From Alentia gelatinosa (lineage: Eukaryota; Annelida; Polychaeta; Phyllodocida; Polynoidae): 64,000 bases of DNA. The position numbers and the translations under genes are program-made. Positions within the stretch are counted from its first letter, which is position 1, and each line of letters starts with the position of its first letter. Location: NCBI GenBank assembly GCA_950022655.1, contig OX465583.1, positions 30,593,360 through 30,657,359 on the forward strand, in the 5' to 3' direction. Below, piece by piece: positions 9,924 to 21,775 of this stretch. Below the pieces are notes generated by a model. That model saw only the letters and a list, made by a program, of their open reading frames with translations. It ran no database searches and was not told where the DNA came from.

Positions 9924-12242
9924 CCCTATTGGTATGGCCCGCTCTTACAGGGATATGAAGTCAGTAAATATTGCTTATCATCAAGACTAAAATCTGTTTA
10001 AGAGGAGGTTATCCTCAGTGGTTTTAGTTAAAGTGCATCATAACTACATGTATAGCACTATTAAGCTGATATATCTATTGGAAATATAGAGCCAAGGACA
10101 TAAGGATATAAGACATTGAGACAAATAATGATAGCTTTTGCAATGGAGCTGAATAAATTTAACTGCATTATTTACTCATATTAATACAGACCTTCTAGTT
10201 ACATTATAAATGTGCAGCGCTGAGAAAATAACTAACAACAAAATCAAGTATGTAATCATTGTATATACATGATAAAATGATAAGGAAGAGTGACAGCGTT
10301 ACTAAGGTTGTAGCACAATAATCGAGAGTTCCATGCATGTCCTCATAGTACAATATGACTCACATTGCCTGGTTATTTGAATTGTACCAAAAGAAATGTG
10401 GGACATGAGATTAACGTTCACATCACACATTATTCAGTTACAAGAAGATCGTATACCAGCGTGTATAAGATTTTACAGATGTTAGATTATCATCTTTCAG
10501 AACTACAACCTAAGTGACATTGAATGTAAGAAATTATTATGGTTCAATAATAGATCAATGATGATTATAAGATAATATGAAGACCCATAAATCTTTGATC
10601 AGGCTAGTTGCATAGAAACATCCTATAATCCCTTGGCATTGTCTTATTGTCGGTGATTTCCGAGGTTCTCCAGATTCTACCTCATATAAAAAGGATCTAC
10701 CGGACAAATGTTGGGTTGCAGGAGGTTTTGATCTCTGGTGGATCATTCAGCGCTGCAGTGTGCTTCACCACACACGCCCACACTCTGCACCACCCCCCTG
10801 TCCCACCCACCAACACATCAATTAACTTAACCAAGTATTCCACAATACAATCAGTTATTGTTATTTCATTATTCACATATAATTGACCTGGAAAGTAGGT
10901 GGTCTTCCATTATGGGATTACAAATCTAGACTAGTTTACATCAGTTAAAGGTGTTATCCAGAGTCTTAAAGAGTTACATGAAAGAAGCGATAATTGTGGG
11001 TAGAAACATTGTGAACCACAGATTTGAATAGTATTGACAATAAAGTATACCAAAGGTAGCAATGACAGATTAGTTTTTACAAAAACAAATTTATACAAAT
11101 GCAATGAGGCTTTCCAGCAAGATTTCAGATAATAGATCTGACTCAAATTTACAGAGCTTATATCCCATGATAACTATAGTATTAGTGCAAAATGTGAAAT
11201 GGTAATGATAATTTTCCTCACCCACGCACATTTATTTATAAACCATATATTTTATTTTCATATCAATTATATTTCACTTATTCATTCTATCAATGCATAA
11301 CTTTACAAATGTCCATAATTCAAACAGTTGCTTTAGTTAGATACCAATATATTAAATCCAATTATCAATTCTTAAATATATTTTATTTCCCTATACGCCA
11401 CACTGGTCTTCCATTTTCGTGCAATGCGCATTTGTCCCGTTCATTCAGGGAGCGGTCCCACTGTCGGTCTCTCAATAGACCCTAAGATATCGTCAGAATC
11501 AGCCACCTTGCAATGATGCGATCACAATCAGTCCATTGACCACCATTAAATCATACAGACTTTGTTGCCTATGTAATCCAGCCTATATTATGGTATCCAG
11601 CATTGTATTCTGGGTCACCTCATAAGGTATACGGCATCCCTATTTAAAGTTACTTAATGCTAATGAGTTTTCCCCAAAGCAACGGAGAAATTCTTTTTTC
11701 AAGAAGGCAATATATGGATGTAAACCCTCCTAAACGATGGAGGAAAAGCTCTAATATTGATGATATATCTTCGACTTTTTTGAAGGATGATTTTCAAGAA
11801 AATTACAGATTATAAAAGGTCTGAATTATTTTTAAAACGTAATACCTTGGACAAGTTATGGGCTTGACCTTATTGTTAGGAATTTTCATTTGTTTGTGAA
11901 CAGAATAAGTCCTATGGTGGTCTCAAACCCTTACCAGTCTGCTACTTATTGTGTATATTTAAGTTGGATTATCTCTTATTTTGTATTATCTTAATTGTAT
12001 TCCTGGAGAGTGTAATTACCAAATCTCTAATGGGATTGATATATCAAATTAGTTGTAAGAGAGATTTTTATAGATGTTAACACGGCTCTATACTTAAATG
12101 CATATTTGAAAATGTTGGTTTTGTCCTGTCGTTTGTAAGATGACAAATCATAATTGATCTTATGTAAGATTCCACATTATGTATGAACAGAAAAGTTCTT
12201 GTGAGGGAGATTACTGACTTATTGCATAGTCAGTCTATGATT
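9924..12242. other. 2.3 kb with nothing recognised
   Basis: AT-rich single-copy-looking DNA. I see no gene, RNA, tandem repeat or inverted ends. Confidence 0.5.
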
Positions 12243-12430
12243 TTATTATCCACCTAATACAAAGTGTCCATAGAAAACACATAGGGAGTTTGTATGGACT
12301 ACCCGGCGCATACAGATATGTTGTATGCTCCGGGTGGCGCATACGGAAAAATAGTGCGTACGGAAAAATAGTGCATAACTAAAATGAACTGATATTGACA
12401 AGCCACTTGCCCAGAAAAGGTGGATAATAA
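12243..12430. mobile_element. Fold-back element with TTATTATCCACCT ends
   Basis: Perfect 13-bp inverted ends TTATTATCCACCT (12243-12255) and AGGTGGATAATAA (12418-12430). Next to the left end comes CAAAGTGTCCATAG, then CACATAGGGAG, both shared with copies near 41.5 kb and (in part) 46.3 kb. Inside is a hairpin CCCGGCGCATAC / GTATGCTCCGGG (12302-12334) and two 17-bp direct repeats GCATACGGAAAAATAGT-like at 12339-12372. The motif GGMGCATACGG recurs in both orientations. No coding capacity. Confidence 0.65.
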
Positions 12431-12432
12431 AT

Positions 12433-12575
12433 CCAATATAGACTGGCTTCAGATAAAAGCGACTGTATCCTCCTCGGAGTTGACTCTGCGCAACATCCTC
12501 GCATACGCTCGGATATTACTACGCGTCAACTCCTCGGAGCATACGGCCGCTTGTATCTGAAACCAGTCAATATTG
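12433..12575. repeat. Large imperfect palindrome next to the fold-back element
   Basis: The left arm begins CCAATATAGACTGGCTTCAG, and the right arm ends with the complement of CAATATTGACTGGTTTCAG. Inner arms include CTCCTCGGAGTTGAC and GTCAACTCCTCGGAG. The same outer sequence and layout recur at 41357-41470, and the left half at about 41725-41790. The internal motif here is again GCATACGG / GTATCCTCC. Confidence 0.75.
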
Positions 12576-13167
12576 TGTATATATACCTTTTGACTGCCGC
12601 TGCATGCAAACCAGCTGTGTAGTCGTGCAGACGGCACTATAAAAATCGAAAATTAGAAAAAGAGGCCTTTATCAGTTTAACTTTAGTGAAGTATTTAATC
12701 ACTCTGTGCGACGCCCACTTACAATTAATCACTCGGTGCTCCGTAATCTATGGATATAGGTCTTGCTTTTACTGCGGTACCTCGAGGGATTTATTGCCCA
12801 TTGGAAAACACATAGCGGGTAATAGCTCAGACGGGTTATTAGGAGGAAACTCACTCTTGAGGCATGCTTTCATCGGACGAAAGATATTTTACCAATTAGT
12901 TGAGAAAGATTTCACCAATAGGATGGGAAAGATGTCACTGGTTAGATTAATTGTGTAAAAGTCGTTTGATGGTGACCACCAACTGCATGTCAATACCAAG
13001 TAATTAGTGTTGGTGATCCGTATTGTTTCTAGTGGAAATTATGGTTGCAGACTGACAGAAAATATCTCATGTTGCCTTGAGGATCGACGATAAACTTAGG
13101 CATTTTGATGTTGTCGTTCTGTGAAGAAGTCAGCCAGATGTAGCAAATTCGGTAATCTTACCTAAAA

Positions 13168-13284
13168 TATTAAGGTAATTTTATTCCATTGCAATCTTGC
13201 GTCAGTTGTACGATATAATCGGTCCGTTGATCCTGACTGCAAATCAGTGAAGAATAATCGGTCAATGGAAACGAACCTATATCG
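13168..13284. mobile_element. Family 1 miniature transposon, diverged
   Basis: The right end CGGTCAATGGAAACGAACCT is clear. The left end TTAAGGTAATTTTATTCCAT is a weak match to the family. Between them are GATATAATCGGTCCG and AATAATCGGTC motifs typical of the family. The flanks 12576-13167 and 13285-14496 hold nothing I can name. Confidence 0.5.
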
Positions 13285-14496
13285 AGGGGACGATATTCAA
13301 CCTGGATCCTCGGAGGGAATTCACATTTAGCCCAAGACCTCGATCTTTATTGAAGATTTTCAATGGCTGTCTTAGGCTCATTGTACCTTGGCCGGCATGA
13401 CAAATTGGTCGACCATTGAGAATCTAGTGCTTACGTTGTGTATAGCGACGAATGGAAATTTCTATTAAGAGAGTTTCAGGAGTTCAGGGGACAAACTTTA
13501 TATTCAAAGAACACCTGTTGCCTATTTGTATTTAGATGTTGAATAATCATTTAAGAATATGGTGTGTACTCAGAACAATACTATAGAGCAGTTTGAGATG
13601 AGGTTGAATCTAATATCTATGTGCAGGAATCGACAGATCCAAGCAGGTGGAAACTATTGGGTTTATTGGCACTGACATGGAAATGCCAACATTCCATTTT
13701 CCTGTTTCTCCATAGCGTGAAAACTCCGCGTACTAACCGGAAGTGAAACCTATTTGCATCATGGTGGCATTTTTTCTCACAAGTTCTTTTGCTAAAGAAT
13801 GATTCTGAAAGTTATATTGGATTTAATGAAGTACCTAGCAATAATTAAATGTGACTGTTGGGACAAGAATAACCAAGTCTTTTTGACAAACTATTATTCA
13901 ATTTTTTAGGTAATTAGTAACTGCAGGTTATCCTCAGAGAATTTTATCCAATGGTTTGTATTGCAGCACAAGTCCAAAATGGCGTAACTATGACAATAAG
14001 AAAACATGCGGCTTTCCAAAAATAAACTGGCAGTTTCCTATTCTGATACACACCTAACAGTTATTCTCTCATTGTTCGGTGACCAACCAATCTGAGATCC
14101 TCTTTCAACTAAAGACGTTTCCATGGCGCTTTTAGCAACAAAGTCCCATAGACCTGACTGGCGATGGATTAAGCTATTAATACAGAGTTTATACTGATCC
14201 ATGAACATAATCTGTGCTGTCTGTTCACGATCGCTGTGTTCAACAATCAATGAGACATTTCAAAGGATATCGCTGATATATTGGAACTTGCCAAGTATTT
14301 ATTTCTATCTTAAGATCTACTACTATCATAATGATATTCTTGTGTTGTTTCTTTTCGACAACCATGAGAATGCTATATAACAGAACCTTTCTAGCTTTCT
14401 TTATAATGTGTAGATTTATAAAGAGGCCTATAGAACACAACCATGTATACAATTTGTGATGGGAGCAGCACATACAATTACAACTAAGTACCAGGA

Positions 14497-14736
14497 TTAC
14501 ATGAGATTTATATATATGTTGAACGGGGCCTATCGACGAGCTCTTTCCCCACCACGTAGCAGAAATATATGTTGAACGGGGCCTATCGACGAGCTCTTTC
14601 CCCACCACGTAGCAAATATATGTTGAACGGGGCCTATCGACGAGCTCTTTCCCCACCACGTAGCCATATGTTGAACGGGGCCTATCGACGAGCTCTTTCC
14701 CCACCACGTAGCATATGTTGAACTTACATGAGATTT
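14497..14736 (+). repeat. Array of four identical 47-bp units
   Basis: A 47-bp core beginning ATATGTTGAACGGGGCCTAT and ending CACCACGTAGC occurs at 14514, 14567, 14618 and 14666 without a mismatch. An 11-bp fifth start lies at 14713. The linkers shrink along the array (6, 4, 1, 0 bp). The array is bracketed by direct repeats TTACATGAGATTT at 14497-14509 and 14724-14736. Overlapping open frames in both minus phases are a by-product. Identity among units in otherwise decayed DNA indicates recent expansion. Confidence 0.95.
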
Positions 14737-14739
14737 GTA

Positions 14740-14821
14740 TCTGTAACTTTTATTTTGACAGGGGGCTAGAGTAGGCACTCGAAAAATTCTATATTCTCCC
14801 TCGCCTGGTAATTACCTGTGT
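14740..14821 (+). repeat. GGCTAGAGT repeat, copy 2
   Basis: TTTTATTTTGACAGGGGGCT then AGAGTAGGC, then TGGTAATTACCTGTGTA. The AGGC...GCCT segment between is absent from copy 1. Confidence 0.5.
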
Positions 14822-17211
14822 ATTTCCTTTTCAAATTCTAAAAGACGTGAATGCTTCAGTCACACTTAAACAGAAAATGTCAATTCATTGGTATTAAATT
14901 CCCCCCACACTGCTGCAGCAGGTTTCTTGTTCAATGCACCTTCTTTGTGAATGTATTCACAAACCACCTGGTGCCCTTTTTTATGTTATTCATAGTGGCT
15001 TGATAGGTCCTACTGGACTCTAGACCATTTAGGCTGTGTGAGCGGGGCCTGTGCTCACACTCTCCACACATACAGTCCTGTTGATTACATTGTCCATCTA
15101 CTGTTCCTGAGTGGTATACATCAAGGATGAGAAGTTTTATGACCTGCTATTGTAGGTTGACTGGCTATATATATATGTATGGATGAAGAGGGGGCAGTCT
15201 GGCATGTCATTGATGTAACAGTACATATCTTTTCAAGCAGTTATGATGGAAGTTGTTTATATCAGGGAGATCTAAAATTCATAGATGCCTACTCTGCACT
15301 ACATGCTTGTACAAAATTTACTTAGGTGTTCGTAACATGTATTATTAATGTTTGCATGGTTCAATGACTTGAGTATGAACGAAGTAAGATGATAGGATAA
15401 TGTGGTGGGAGAAAGGTATATGCACCACAGGTGTTCTTTATAAGGAGAGTGGTTGGTCCCATGATGCTCTGACGTTGAAACGGAAGTGTATACCTCGGTG
15501 CTGCCTGCTCTGGGAGGCAGTGAGTAAGAAGATAAAATGTAGATGAGGTATATGTGAGTGTCATTCGCTGCTCCGTAGTGATTAGACTGCTCAGTAGGCT
15601 CCGGAGGCCTCAGTCTACCTAGAGTGAGGTCGCCTTGTGATATAGTGACTGTGTGAATTCAGTTCTACTACTTGAGTGCCTAGAACACTGACATTCATGG
15701 GATTAACTCTCATAGGGAGAATACACAGAGTGAACATACCAGAACTCTCAACACTGTGTGAACTGAGAACGGGCTTTCATCAGAATGGACTAAAGTGAAA
15801 ATGACTTGTGGAATCATATCTAAAGTGTAGACTCAATTACAGGACTGTCTAGAATGATGGAACGAGATGAAATGACAAGATGATGGTTGTGATATGTTTT
15901 ATAAGTGAATGTGTGGTACGATGAAATTAAAGTTGATTAATAAGACTTCATTGTTTGTTCTAAGTACCTCTAGTCTTCAGTGTGTGTAGTTACTGTGCAT
16001 CTGAGGCTAATTTACAGTAAGCAGTTCTACGATAATAACACAAGAAATATTGTACTTCGCTGAGAAATCTATGATCTTCACACAATACTCTTAGGAGCAG
16101 CTCCCAGGTCTTAAATAATATCTATTAAGGCCCAACAACGGTACAACTGTATTGATATATATTAGTGATTATGGATGGGTGTGCATGTTGGGGTTTCTCC
16201 CATCATGATATTTCGAATTTGTTTGCAGGTTCCATGTGTTCATGGGTCATATCTTTTCCAAAAAGGTTAACAAACATTCCAAACTGTATTGTCATGGACT
16301 TCCAGAGCAGAAAATAATTGCCCGTCTTCATCAGAAGCTAGTAAGAATTATCGGATTAAAAACCTGGGGGCCGTTTATCATCTGGGAACAGTGAGAAGGA
16401 TAAGGACAATGATAGGAGAATTGGTGGAAGGACAATGGGAGAGTGATCACGTTATTAAATAAGTGGTGTCTGAATGTTATTCCTTTTACTGAACTGGGGG
16501 GCGTTTAAGTACATTTGGTCGTAGCGAAAGAATCGACCAGAAATCATGCCAGCAATACAAGAGGTATTTAAGAAGAGGAGACCACTGTGTTCCGTAGGTA
16601 GAGAAATCTTGTATAATTAGTCTCCTAAGTAGTGAATTTGAACCTAGGCTACGAATCGACTGTCAGACAGGATTGGGTCGCCTAGGTGAAGAGAGTTCAG
16701 GACTAATCATACACTGCCAACGAGAGCCGGGTTAAATAAGCGGCCGCCTGGCCCAGTAGCGGGACCTGTTTGTTACTCTCCTACCAGATCTTTCATACTG
16801 TTCATATTATATAATAACATCGAAGCCAATTTACCATTTTGTTATTTCCTTTCCTGTGTATTTTTTCAAAATATAATGAACATGGTTTCTTTAAATCCAT
16901 TTGTTAGCTAGAATTTTTTTTATATTAAGTATGTCTTCTTTCAGATTGGACATAGAACAATGGTTTTTGTTAACTAATTTCATCATTATAGATATCAATG
17001 AATCTAAATAAATGATGTAGACATTTCCTATCTAACAGCCATAATAAAAATATTGCCTGTAGCTCAATTGATGAATATTGCTGTTCTTTGTGAATTTGAC
17101 TCATTTAGGATACCTCAGGGATTCTGCCCTGCAAGGACATGTTTCTATAAGTGGACAAAAAGTATGGAAGATTTGGGTTGGACTGGTTCCCTGCCCTAAT
17201 GAAATAAGGAA
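14822..17211. other. 2.4 kb, no gene recognised
   Basis: A small hairpin with TAGACTG / CAGTCTA arms lies near 15583-15618. A purine-rich patch occurs at 16390-16450. A NotI-type GCGGCCGC site is at 16739-16746. CTGGG-rich segments at 16365 and 16494 and the complementary CTGGCCCAG at 16748 could be diverged inverted ends, but I cannot support an element. Confidence 0.4.
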
Positions 17212-17472
17212 CAGGTAACGGGTTCCACAGGCACGACCTTTAACATTGGCTGGTATCCGCCTGTGTACTATGTAAAGGGTATGTAAAGCCCCTAGACTGC
17301 AGTACGTCCCGTTGTCGCCAGGGCCAGAGCGCTCAGGCTCTCAAACTCGTACCACAAAGCAGGGTTCGGTTTTAGACGGACTACCGAGCCCCCTAGCGGA
17401 TGGCCGCGAAAGAGACTAAGAAGAACGGAGGCGTTACCAATAATGCACCATAAAAATGGAACCCGTTACCTG
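17212..17472. mobile_element. 261-bp element with perfect 16-bp inverted ends
   Basis: CAGGTAACGGGTTCCA at 17212-17227 and TGGAACCCGTTACCTG at 17457-17472 are exact complements. The interior is non-coding and GC-richer than the flanks, with short inverted pairs around CGCTCAGGCTC and CTCGTACC. No target duplication is obvious (GGAA left, GCCT right). It is a miniature inverted-repeat element of unknown superfamily, and no second copy occurs in this window. Confidence 0.75.
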
Positions 17473-17491
17473 GCCTATAGTCTAGGCCAGG
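17469..17491. repeat. Hairpin overlapping the element's right end
   Basis: CCTGGCCTA and TAGGCCAGG arms flank a 5-nt loop. The hairpin overlaps the last four bases of the preceding element. Confidence 0.7.
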
Positions 17492-19323
17492 CTTCCAGGC
17501 TAGATTTGGGTCACTTTTGTTAAAAACTTATGGACTATTTCCGCTGCTTGCCCGCGAGGACAGTCCCTACCAAGATATATATAGAAACGCTTAGTCTCAT
17601 ATGACCTCTCCGATAGGTATACTCCCCTTGGCCGGTGTCGTTAACCGGACTCATACCTTAGGAGGGACAGTCATGATGCAAGCCTTGCTTTGATTGGTTC
17701 AACTATGTGTCTATGTTTGGGGTATTGAGTTAAACTCAAGACTAAACAAAAGGTGATGGGTTCAAATCCCCGACAAGCCTACTTTTCATGAGTCTTTTTC
17801 AATATAAATATATTCTGTTCTTATTTAATGGAGAATAAATGTATAATTTACAAATAATTGTTGGGAACTCTGAAGCATATCATTCAGGCGTGTATAGTGA
17901 TTTTACATTGGTTCGAAAAGTAGGCTACCAGTATCAGAAAGGACACCTATTGAGATACCCAGTATACTAAGATTTTGTGCACCAGCCCCGGTGGATAAAG
18001 CAAATACCTTGCACTTATATTGCCAATATCCCTGGCAGATGTGAGGATTTTGGAGGGGAGTGGAGAATATTGGGGGTGGGTATGTCTCGAATACCACTAA
18101 AATAGATTTATTGTGTCGTGAGTGTGTGGACTTGAACAATATTTCCATGTTTGTTTCATATTACGCAAGCAAACTTCAGACTAATGGAACCTCGGGTAAA
18201 TGTAACTATTTGTATATCCCGTTATTTCCTCTATATAAGCAATAGCAAAATGACACCTTCCTATTATAAAGTACCAACTACTTGACAGAGGCAACCCTAT
18301 CGTAGCTTCACCATGGGTTTACGCCTTTCTCGTTATAGGCTTTTGTCGTTATAGGCTTTAGCTATAAGATACTTACTGTCTTTGGTTTGTCATGACCAGT
18401 GGCACATGATGTATTGTCCCCATCTTTATTACACAGTATACCCTGAAGGTGTCCCCGTTTCTCATTACTTAAAGCGAAATTATCGCGAAGTCTCATGATA
18501 AGGAACAATTGCATAGAACACATGAGAAGTCTTGATTGGGGACCCCGGTGCTCCAACACGAAATGTATCATTGGTCACTATAAGTGATACCTTAAACCTC
18601 AATAATATATAACCAAAACACTTCAAATCTTACTCATTTTAATCTAATATTAATCTTAGTGTAATTAGAAATTCCTGTGGTGCTGGCTTTTCAACAATCC
18701 TTCTAAAACCCCAAGTACTTTGTAGCCTCTTTGGTAGGTAATTACAGGAATTGTTCCCCTGGCAGAGACAGGTGGGAGGGAAGTGTAACTAGCGGGATGT
18801 ATCGTTTAGTTGCAAATGCTCTAAGAAAGGCTGCAGGAAACACCTACGCAGTCAGCCATTGAACAAAGTCCACTGCCACCATTAACTCTTGGACCTGGAA
18901 TAAAGGATCGTACTCTTAAAGGACTGGATGGACCAGGGTCATCGAGCAAGTCTAGCTTGTATTTTACTTTATAGTTTACATATTCTAAATTAGGTAGGTT
19001 ATATATCTTAAGTACTTTAATTATACTGACCAAATGTTCACATTGTCATTTGCTGGTTTCAGTGCACGGCTACTTTGCGTGTGTACAATACCTCAAATTT
19101 GATTTACCGTAATATATGACGTGCATAAAAAAGACAACTATGGAAGAGTTATGCTCATACACAGGTGACACCTTTGTCCCACATGCAATTCAGGTTGGTA
19201 ACGTTTCCACACCAGGGTGTTCATAGGTTGTAGAGGCAATAATTTCTCGAGATCATTGATTTCATAAACGAAAAGGAGTGCAACTACTGTGAACGGGTAT
19301 GAATAAACTTGAACAAACTTTAT
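17492..19323. other. Unannotated stretch
   Basis: GTTATAGGCTTT occurs twice in a row near 18335-18360. No gene or RNA is supported. A B-box-like GGGTTCAAATCC at 17759 lacks the rest of a tRNA. Confidence 0.5.
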
Positions 19324-19860
19324 TGATTTAAATCTTATCTATATAATCGTAGAGAAACAACATATTCAATTAGATACACACATCATGGTGTTCCGCAGGA
19401 CTTCATTCTGGGACAACTTCTATTCTTATTCGTTATAAATGACTTGTCTCATAAATGACACCTACATGCGGATATTACCGTAGTTACCTGTCATACGCCC
19501 ACCAAGGATATAAATAGGGATTGTCATATATGATGTGGCATTTATTGCAAATTTCGTAATAGGAATAAAAACAGGTAAAAGAGGAATTATGGCTTACAAA
19601 AATTCCCCTTTGTACTCGCTGATACATTACTAAATATCCAGTCACCAAATAATATCTATAATAAATGTGAAATTCTGTGTGAGATGTCTGCTTCACAGAA
19701 TAGTCTGGAACTAGGAGATACTTTGGCTAATCTAAAATATCTACAGAGGTGTCATCTTGCATTTTAATTGCACCTCAGATCATTTCCATTAGCAAAATGT
19801 CTAACACTTTTGAAGGTCTTGCCCCAATATGGAGATTATTACCTAGGCCATTTCATTAGA
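19324..19860 (+). pseudogene. LINE (non-LTR) reverse transcriptase remnant
   Basis: In one frame from 19327, FKSYLYNR (matching the FxSYLxxR region of non-LTR reverse transcriptases) is followed 12 residues later by GVPQDFILGQLLFL and INDLS (19387-19449). These are the conserved GVPQGSxLGPLLF...INDL block. In the same frame ADIT at 19468 stands where the catalytic (F/Y)ADD belongs, with the second aspartate replaced by isoleucine. TGA stops lie at 19324 (where family members often have Trp) and 19456. In a shifted frame, FEGLAPIWRLL at 19809-19841 matches the downstream GLAPxYLxxLL region of CR1/L2/Jockey-type elements. Spacing is shorter than in intact elements, so there are internal deletions. 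Clearly inactive. The exact clade is uncertain. A 35-bp minisatellite begins ~75 bp beyond. Confidence 0.8.
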
Positions 19861-19935
19861 TACCGATAAAACAGGTAGATTCCTGTGTACTGTCTTCAGC
19901 TTCGACTCAAAGCAATTTTTGTGAAAGTAGTTTCC

Positions 19936-20239
19936 TGCGGTATGTCACAGCATAACGCCTCCAGGCATTTCCGTTGGTAATGCAATCCGATGCAGGTATT
20001 CCGATAAGTACCGAAACATGATGCCTACAAGGTACCGCAGCATGATCTCTCCAGATATTCCTGCAGGTATTGGAGTATGATGCATCCATGCATTCTCGTA
20101 GGTACCACAACATGATATCTCGAGGACTACTCATGATTACTGCAACATGATGTCTCAAGACATCCCCATAGCATGATGCCTTAAGCTACTGCAGCATGAT
20201 GTTTCCAGATTTTCTGTGGGTACTGCAACACGATGTCTA
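19936..20239 (+). repeat. 35-bp minisatellite, array 1
   Basis: About eight diverged units of a 35-bp repeat with consensus CATGATGCCTCCAGGCATTC followed by a GTAGGTACCACA-like half. Several units are exactly 35 bp (for example at 20069). The unit contains the self-complementary ATGCCTCCAGGCAT. The same unit forms a longer array from 63316 to the window end. Confidence 0.85.
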
Positions 20240-20804
20240 TAAATATCTTTTATATCTATATACAACCTGCAATGAATATAGATATAATTGTTTGAGTTCA
20301 ATGCTTCGACACAGTAAAATAAGCATATAGTTCTTTGATTTATTTCAACAAATACAATTGTTACCATTGTAAAAGCTGAAATCACGTGATATTTCATTCC
20401 TAGGTTAACGGTGAAAGGAATAGTATTAATGTGGCCACTGCCAGTCAGGGATATTGGGTTCTCAAGGGAACGAGTCAATGAATAAATGAAGGCCTTACAG
20501 ATAATCACAATTAAGTATTGCCCTCTTGAGGTACAGTTTATTGTATCTAATTAACGAGAAGGTATACGATGCCCGAGAGGGAATGCCATATATAAATACA
20601 TGAATAAGCCCAGCGAATAATAACTACCCTATACTTCTAAATTGCCAGTCAAATCTAGGCACTGGCTCACCAATTTCAGGACGAAAATCCTTATTTAGGA
20701 TAATTTCTATTCCTTGTTTAAAATCATTTTCCTCTCAAGATGATTGACTTAATTTTTATTCCTGTCGACGTCTGGCCACTTTGGAAAAGACCAATTAATA
20801 GTCA
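20240..20804. other. Unannotated stretch
   Basis: The 117-codon minus-strand frame 20155-20508 begins in this stretch and runs into the minisatellite. It has no recognisable motif. No other feature is seen. Confidence 0.5.
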
Positions 20805-21003
20805 TGTATCACTACATTCTAGCGGGAAACTATGTTCCGATGAGAGAAAGTCAAATTAAAGTTACGAGGTAAGGCTTGGAAAAATTTGGCCGCGGGCAGT
20901 AATTTTTCCAAGCCTTACCGAGTTACTTTGACTTACTCTTACCGGTACTTGGTTTCCCTATTACTATATACCTTCAAATATCGATAAAAATGATTATTTC
21001 TTT
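20805..21003 (-). repeat. Dispersed repeat with long hairpin
   Basis: On the minus strand this matches 395-520. It additionally carries an inverted repeat: arms AAAGTCAAATTAAAGTTACG...GGTAAGGCTTGGAAAAATT (20848-20886) and AATTTTTCCAAGCCTTACC...AGTTACTTTGACTTA (20901-20935), loop GGCCGCGGGCAGT-like. Nineteen inner bases are perfectly paired. The copy at 395-520 has only one version of the arm. Confidence 0.7.
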
Positions 21004-21775
21004 ACCTGTGATAGCGCCAGAAAAATGGCCACCCTTATCGAGTGACTGCAACAGCTATATTTTCGTTCCGGCGCTCTTTATATCACGTGGTCAGCCCGGG
21101 ACGAAAATGTCAGACTTGGACGAAAACGTCAGCCTCGCTACGTAACTCATAATTACTGCACCACCAGCAGCGGTATGTAACCATAGAGCATTCGGAAATG
21201 ATGTTTGTGGCGCAGCATCCTGCATCGTACTTTCTCGTGTAGAATATACATTATTAGTTGCATGATGTTTCATAAAAAAAGTTCAAGTGTTCATTCGAAG
21301 TGGAGTTAGAACTTTTGATGGACAATGCACTGACTGTTCCAGTTAAAAATACACAGCTAGAATGTTTGAAGCCCATTTAACACTGACAGTTTTCTCCAAG
21401 GCATGATATATTAGTGGTTTGGCTCTAAATCCATTTGATATTTTCACTGTCGCTTTGTTGTTGGTTTTTGCAGCCTTTATTGTTCTTTCAATTTGTTAAA
21501 TAAATACAGTGGTCGTTATATCCTAGAATTAGAATCTTAACTCGCATATTCTTAGAACCATAGATATTGTGTGACTGTCAATACAAACAGATAAGGAGTT
21601 CTGCTGAATATTATATAGTATAACACCAAAATTAACGTTAGAGCCACTATTCTGTATAGAGCATAATGAATGAAACATAAGTAAAGGAACTGCATAGTTC
21701 TTGGTGGCTTTGTGATCCTTTGCATACAAGAGGGCATTACCACCAAAATTTAGTTTCGGTTTTTGTCACTTTTAA
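21004..21775. other. Unannotated stretch
   Basis: A segment near 21413-21450 (AGTGGTTTGGCTCT...TTTGATATTTTCACT) resembles 63237-63272, so another diffuse repeat may be present. No gene is supported. Confidence 0.4.

Noticed and set aside
14240..14778. Protein repeats such as VGKELVDRPRSTY on the minus strand
   Set aside because: By-product of the identical 47-bp DNA units. Two phases both stay open, and linker changes shift the frame.
16365..16760. Possible element with CTGGGGG...CTGGCCCAG ends
   Set aside because: The ends match poorly and no second copy is seen.
17700..17790. tRNA suggested by GGGTTCAAATCC
   Set aside because: The T stem does not pair beyond three bases and no A box or acceptor stem is found.
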